37,248 nucleotides of DNA from Rhodocyclaceae bacterium UBA2250 (GTDB lineage: Bacteria; Pseudomonadota; Gammaproteobacteria; Burkholderiales; Rhodocyclaceae). Location of the stretch: positions 1-37,248 of the forward strand of contig DDXW01000060.1 of NCBI GenBank assembly GCA_002347285.1. The letters run 5' to 3'. The position numbers and the translations under genes are program-made. Of this stretch, positions 34,121 through 37,248 are shown piece by piece. Each line of letters opens with the position of its first letter. Position 1 is the stretch's first letter. The notes beneath the pieces were generated by a model that ran no database searches, was not told where the DNA came from, and was given only the letters and a program-made list of their open reading frames with translations.

Positions 34121-34671
34121 TTCCTCGACTCCTTACCCTCGGCCCCTTCTTGCAACTGAAGGGTCATCTGCCTTTCCACCCAATCGGCAGTCTGGCCAGT
34201 TGGATCCTGCACGATTTCCTTGAGAATGATTTCGGTATCCGTGATTTCGCTGATGCGGCCGAAGTTCTGGCCCATATAGTTGCCTGCGCCGACCTGATAA
34301 ACGACGCCATCGACCTGCACCAATGCATGCCTGGCCTTGCTCTTCGATTTGCTGACAAGTCCGATGAAACTGATCGTTTCAAGAGGAAAGCTTTCCAGTT
34401 GCTCGCGCGGACGATCGAAATCGGGCATGTTGGCTCCCGCTCCCTCCTTTCGCTCCGGCTCGATACGCGCTGAACTGAAGGGGTCGAGCTTGTCGGCCGC
34501 ATCGTAGGAAACCACCGGGAAAGGCCTCAGCTCGGGGAGCGGAGGGATATTGCCTTTCAAATCACGCGAAGACTCGGCCATCCACTCCTTGACATCCTCA
34601 TGCTCCCCGGCGCCGCAACCGGCCAGCAGTGCGGCAAACGCGCCTGCGACGACAAAACGAAGCCACTTCAT
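34117..34671 (-). CDS. pilP: Type IV pilus inner-membrane lipoprotein PilP
   Basis: Lipoprotein linking the PilMNO inner-membrane complex to PilQ. In the 184-residue precursor the signal ends at the lipobox LAGC (Cys19), the lipidated residue. Then comes an extended linker rich in Pro and charged residues and the beta-sandwich domain (about 90-170, with LESFPLETISFIGLV, ALVQVDGVVYQVGAGNYMG and GRISEITDTEIIL). Start ATG 34671 overlaps the pilO stop as ATGA, and its own stop overlaps the pilQ start in the same way. Confidence 0.96.
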   Translation of the reverse strand: MKWLRFVVAGAFAALLAGCGAGEHEDVKEWMAESSRDLKGNIPPLPELRPFPVVSYDAADKLDPFSSARIEPERKEGAGANMPDFDRPREQLESFPLETISFIGLVSKSKSKARHALVQVDGVVYQVGAGNYMGQNFGRISEITDTEIILKEIVQDPTGQTADWVERQMTLQLQEGAEGKESRK

Positions 34672-35366
34672 TTTTGCGCCCCTTTTGCCCTGTCTTTTTC
34701 CTGCTTCTTCCTTGCAGCGATTTCGCTTTCGTCGAGATAACGGAACGTCTTCGCCGTCGTTGCCAGAACCAATCCATCACCCGACTTCCCGGGAGCGACA
34801 TTCACATCGTTCAACGTGACGATGCGCGGAAGCTTGGCCACATCACCGGCAAATGCACCAAAATCATGATAAGAGCCAGTCAAGTTCACTGTAATCGGAA
34901 GTTCGGCATAGAAATCCTTCACCACCTCGGCCCCGGGCTTGAAAAGCTCGAACTGCAAACCGCGCCCCAGGCCGGCTTGGTTGATGTCGATCAGGAGAGA
35001 CTCCATTTCTGACGCATTGGGCAATTGCTTGAGCAACGTCCCGAAGGAGCGTTCAATTTCCGCCAATTGATTGCGATATTCTTCAAGATTGACAGCCTGC
35101 CTCTTCTTGCCCAGCCAATCCTCCTTCAGCTTTGCTTCATCCTGACGTTTCGCGCCCAGTTCTTCATACTGCGACTGCCAGCCGAACCAGCCAGCAAGAA
35201 ACAGCAGCACCAAGAACATCCCGAATAATATGATGATCCTTGGAATGAGCGGCCAAACCCCGGGATCTTTCGGATCGAGCGTCCTGAAATCCTCGGCAAT
35301 CGACTTCAAATCGATCTCCGACAAACTGAGGCCCGCAACACCCGGAAGAGCAGTCATCTTTTTCAT
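34668..35366 (-). CDS. pilO: Type IV pilus assembly protein PilO
   Basis: Bitopic inner-membrane protein that dimerises with PilN in the alignment complex. The 232-residue protein has a cytoplasmic N-terminus, a transmembrane helix at about 41-63 (LIPRIIILFGMFLVLLFLAG), a coiled coil (about 70-115) and a periplasmic ferredoxin-like domain (about 120-215, with LPITVNLTGSYHDFGAFAGD). The C-terminal tail is basic. Overlaps pilN and pilP by ATGA at each end. Confidence 0.96.
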   Translation of the reverse strand: MKKMTALPGVAGLSLSEIDLKSIAEDFRTLDPKDPGVWPLIPRIIILFGMFLVLLFLAGWFGWQSQYEELGAKRQDEAKLKEDWLGKKRQAVNLEEYRNQLAEIERSFGTLLKQLPNASEMESLLIDINQAGLGRGLQFELFKPGAEVVKDFYAELPITVNLTGSYHDFGAFAGDVAKLPRIVTLNDVNVAPGKSGDGLVLATTAKTFRYLDESEIAARKKQEKDRAKGAQK

Positions 35367-35956
35367 GACTTGCCCTTTCCAGCCTTTGTGGCCACCTTGC
35401 CGGCATCCTCGCTGGTTTGCCGCGAGAAATGGACGTTCATCGAGAACTCGCTCATCCGTCGCTTCCCAACCTGGGCAGCCTTGATCTCGATGAGGACAGG
35501 ACGCTCAAGAATGGGAGACTCATCGAGATTGTGCATCAGCGCCGACACTCGTGCATTCGACTGGGCATTGCCCGCCAAAGTAACCTTCTGACCCTCTTGC
35601 TTGATCGATTTAAGATAAACACCCGAAGGTAGTTGCTTTGCCAATTCGTTGAACAGATGGACAGTCTCGGTCCGGTTGGCCTGCAGAGACTCGATCACCT
35701 GTTTTCTTTGCAATAGAGACTCGGTCTGCTCCTTCAGTTTCTTGATTTCCTCGATCTGCTTATCGAGCACAGCGATCTCGCTTTTCAGGAAATTGTTCTT
35801 CTCTACCTGGCGCTCGATCAGATTGTTGATGAAACTATAGCCAAGGAACCAAATGAACGCGGCGAGAACGGCCACCAAGCCTGACAGGGCATAGAACTGC
35901 TGGCGCAATGCCTGTCGCTTTTCCTCGCGATGGGGAAGCAAGTTGACACGAATCAC
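35363..35956 (-). CDS. pilN: Type IV pilus assembly protein PilN
   Basis: Inner-membrane partner of PilO that recruits PilM through its short cytoplasmic N-terminus. The 197-residue protein starts with the PilM-binding motif IRVNLLPHREEKR, followed by a transmembrane helix (about 22-43, LSGLVAVLAAFIWFLGYSFI), a coiled coil (about 50-90) and a ferredoxin-like periplasmic domain. The start is GTG 35956, overlapping the pilM stop as GTGA; no ATG is available near the conserved motif. Confidence 0.96.
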   Translation of the reverse strand: MIRVNLLPHREEKRQALRQQFYALSGLVAVLAAFIWFLGYSFINNLIERQVEKNNFLKSEIAVLDKQIEEIKKLKEQTESLLQRKQVIESLQANRTETVHLFNELAKQLPSGVYLKSIKQEGQKVTLAGNAQSNARVSALMHNLDESPILERPVLIEIKAAQVGKRRMSEFSMNVHFSRQTSEDAGKVATKAGKGKS

Positions 35957-37032
35957 GGATCAAACCTCCGCAGCGCCAAGCCGCAAGCGACCATCAATGA
36001 AGGAGCATCCGACAACAGCAGCTTCGGGCGAACCCTTTGCGACACGGACATCTTGGCGAAAGGATTCGCCATCACGGTATCGATCTGCGTCCGCTCGGCA
36101 ACAACCTCGGCGACACCCGGTAACAACGATCCACCACCCATCAGGATGATGTGATCGACTTCGCTGAACTGGGTCGAGGTAAAGAAAAACTGCAAAGCGC
36201 GCGACACTTCGAGCGCCAGGTTGTCGAGAAACGGTCTCAGGATCTCGTTTTCGTAATTATCGGGAAGGGGGCCGGTGCGCTTAAGGGTCTCGGCCTCTTC
36301 AAAACCCATGCCATAGGCACGCACCATATCCTGCGTCAGTTGATTTCCCCCGAAGGCCTGCTCACGGGTGTAGGTTTGCTGATCACCTTTCATCACGGTG
36401 ATCTTCATCGCATTAGCGCCAATATCTACGAGGGCAAAGATCTTGTCCGCCGCCCCGCCAGGGAACTGCTCCCGAATCAACTCGAAAGCCGCCAGCGTCG
36501 CATAGGACTCCACATCCATCACGACCGGCTTCAGCTTTGCACCTTCAGCACATGCGACGCGGTCTTCGACCCCTTCTTTCCGCGAAGCGGCGATCAAAAC
36601 CTCGACTTCTTCCGGATCGCTCGGCGCCGGGCCGATCACCTGAAAATCGAGATTCACCTCTTCGAGCGTAAAAGGGATGTACTGATTCGCCTCCGACTCA
36701 ACCAGCACCTCCATTGCGGATTCACGCAACCCGGCCGGAAGGATGATTTTTTTCGTGATCACAGCTGCCGTCGGCAACGCCATCGCCACATACCGGGTCG
36801 AAGTACCAAGCCGCTTCCAGCACCGCTCGATCGATGCAGCCACACCTTCATGGTTGGCGATATTGCCATCCACCACCGCACCTTCTGGCAACGACTCGAT
36901 CGCATAGCAATCGAGCTGGTAGCCTCCAGCCCGACTCCCGGACAGCTCGACCATCTTGACTGCCGACGAGCTGATATTCAGCCCTACCAGCGAGCGCGCC
37001 TTCGGATTAAAAATCGAAAGATCGAACTCCAA
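35953..37032 (-). CDS. pilM: Type IV pilus actin-like ATPase PilM
   Basis: Cytoplasmic actin/FtsA-like protein that binds the PilN tail and connects the alignment complex to the motor ATPases. The 359-residue protein carries phosphate-1 (SLVGLNISSSAVKMVELSG, about 14-32), phosphate-2 (FALVDIGANAMKITVM) and the adenosine motif (ILMGGGSLLPGVAEVV, near 310). The start is a TTG at 37032 with AAGGA five bases upstream; there is no ATG or GTG that keeps the conserved N-terminus. It is the first gene of the pilus operon and has a predicted promoter about 55-80 bases upstream. Confidence 0.95.
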   Translation of the reverse strand: MEFDLSIFNPKARSLVGLNISSSAVKMVELSGSRAGGYQLDCYAIESLPEGAVVDGNIANHEGVAASIERCWKRLGTSTRYVAMALPTAAVITKKIILPAGLRESAMEVLVESEANQYIPFTLEEVNLDFQVIGPAPSDPEEVEVLIAASRKEGVEDRVACAEGAKLKPVVMDVESYATLAAFELIREQFPGGAADKIFALVDIGANAMKITVMKGDQQTYTREQAFGGNQLTQDMVRAYGMGFEEAETLKRTGPLPDNYENEILRPFLDNLALEVSRALQFFFTSTQFSEVDHIILMGGGSLLPGVAEVVAERTQIDTVMANPFAKMSVSQRVRPKLLLSDAPSLMVACGLALRRFDP

Positions 37033-37084
37033 GATAATCCTTAATTTTCAGTTGGTTAGATGGGTTATCGATAATCTGTATCAA

Positions 37085-37113
37085 ATGCTATCAGCAACAT
37101 TATCGGCTGTAAA
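37085..37113 (-). promoter_or_regulatory. Candidate sigma-70 promoter for pilMNOPQ
   Basis: On the minus strand TTTACA (37113-37108), a 17-base spacer, and TAGCAT (37090-37085). The start would be near 37078, leaving a leader of about 45 bases. A TTATCGATAA palindrome (37064-37073) sits in the leader just before the ribosome binding site. Strength is uncertain. Confidence 0.4.
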
Positions 37114-37248
37114 GACATTTTTATTAAATTGATCGGCTTGCTATCCGATCTTTGCCCATCCCGCAACACTGACTGAATCTCGCCCTTTGAACCCGGCTTG
37201 CCGAAGCAATGACCTTACAACATTTATCAGTAGTGTCCCAACGTTCTC
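37114..37248. other. Right-edge AT-richer non-coding stretch
   Basis: I see no supported gene here. A 39-base frame opens at ATG 37209 and runs off the window without a stop, but has no ribosome site and is too short to judge. The expected ponA neighbour of pilM in many proteobacteria does not begin within these bases. Confidence 0.4.

Noticed and set aside
37209..37248. Start of a possible plus-strand gene at the right edge
   Set aside because: Only 13 codons are visible and there is no ribosome binding site; it cannot be supported.

Overview
The window looks like a chromosomal segment of a GC-rich betaproteobacterium, most likely in or near the Rhodocyclales (Azoarcus/Thauera-like). This is inferred from the gene order pilMNOPQ-aroK-aroB-dgt followed by glutamate-assimilation genes, a fused isobutyryl-CoA mutase (IcmF), and strongly GC-biased third codon positions. 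No rRNA, tRNA, CRISPR array or intact insertion sequence was seen.

Left end (1-3468, + strand): two tandem P-loop ATPases of unknown role, joined by an ATGA stop/start overlap; the first is cut by the window edge. They face a metabolic block of icmF (-) and a divergent AraC-type regulator (+). Next come glyoxalase I (gloA, -), a small membrane-anchored glutaredoxin-like protein and the DEAD-box RNA helicase RhlE (both -), then a 996-residue membrane protein with two PAS domains, a degenerate GGDEF domain and an apparently intact EAL domain (c-di-GMP signalling).

Middle (13386-24993, all - strand): a probable five-gene transcription unit gltB-gltD-glmU-glmS-(EF-G-like GTPase), bounded by a promoter upstream of gltB and a perfect 13-bp terminator hairpin after the last gene. 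It links glutamate synthesis (GOGAT) to UDP-GlcNAc synthesis, which consumes glutamine and returns glutamate. Two regulatory structures stand out. One is an intrinsic-terminator hairpin lying between the predicted gltB promoter and its start codon. The other is a REP-like element between glmU and glmS whose stem would hide the glmS ribosome binding site. gdhA, the other ammonia-assimilation enzyme, lies just upstream with its own promoter and an NtrC-like site.

Right end (26508-37032, - strand): the type IV pilus assembly operon pilMNOPQ, with every junction a 4-nt stop/start overlap, is followed by aroK, aroB and dgt and by an unusual protein. That protein fuses a KaiC/RecA-like domain without a Walker A motif to a PPDK/PEP-synthase-type ATP-grasp domain. 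A perfect 12-bp-stem palindrome separates pilQ from aroK. The last 216 bases are AT-richer and carry the probable pilM promoter.

The best candidates for something undescribed are the tandem ATPases at the left edge, the pseudo-KaiC/ATP-grasp protein, and the two RNA-level control elements in the glt-glm unit.
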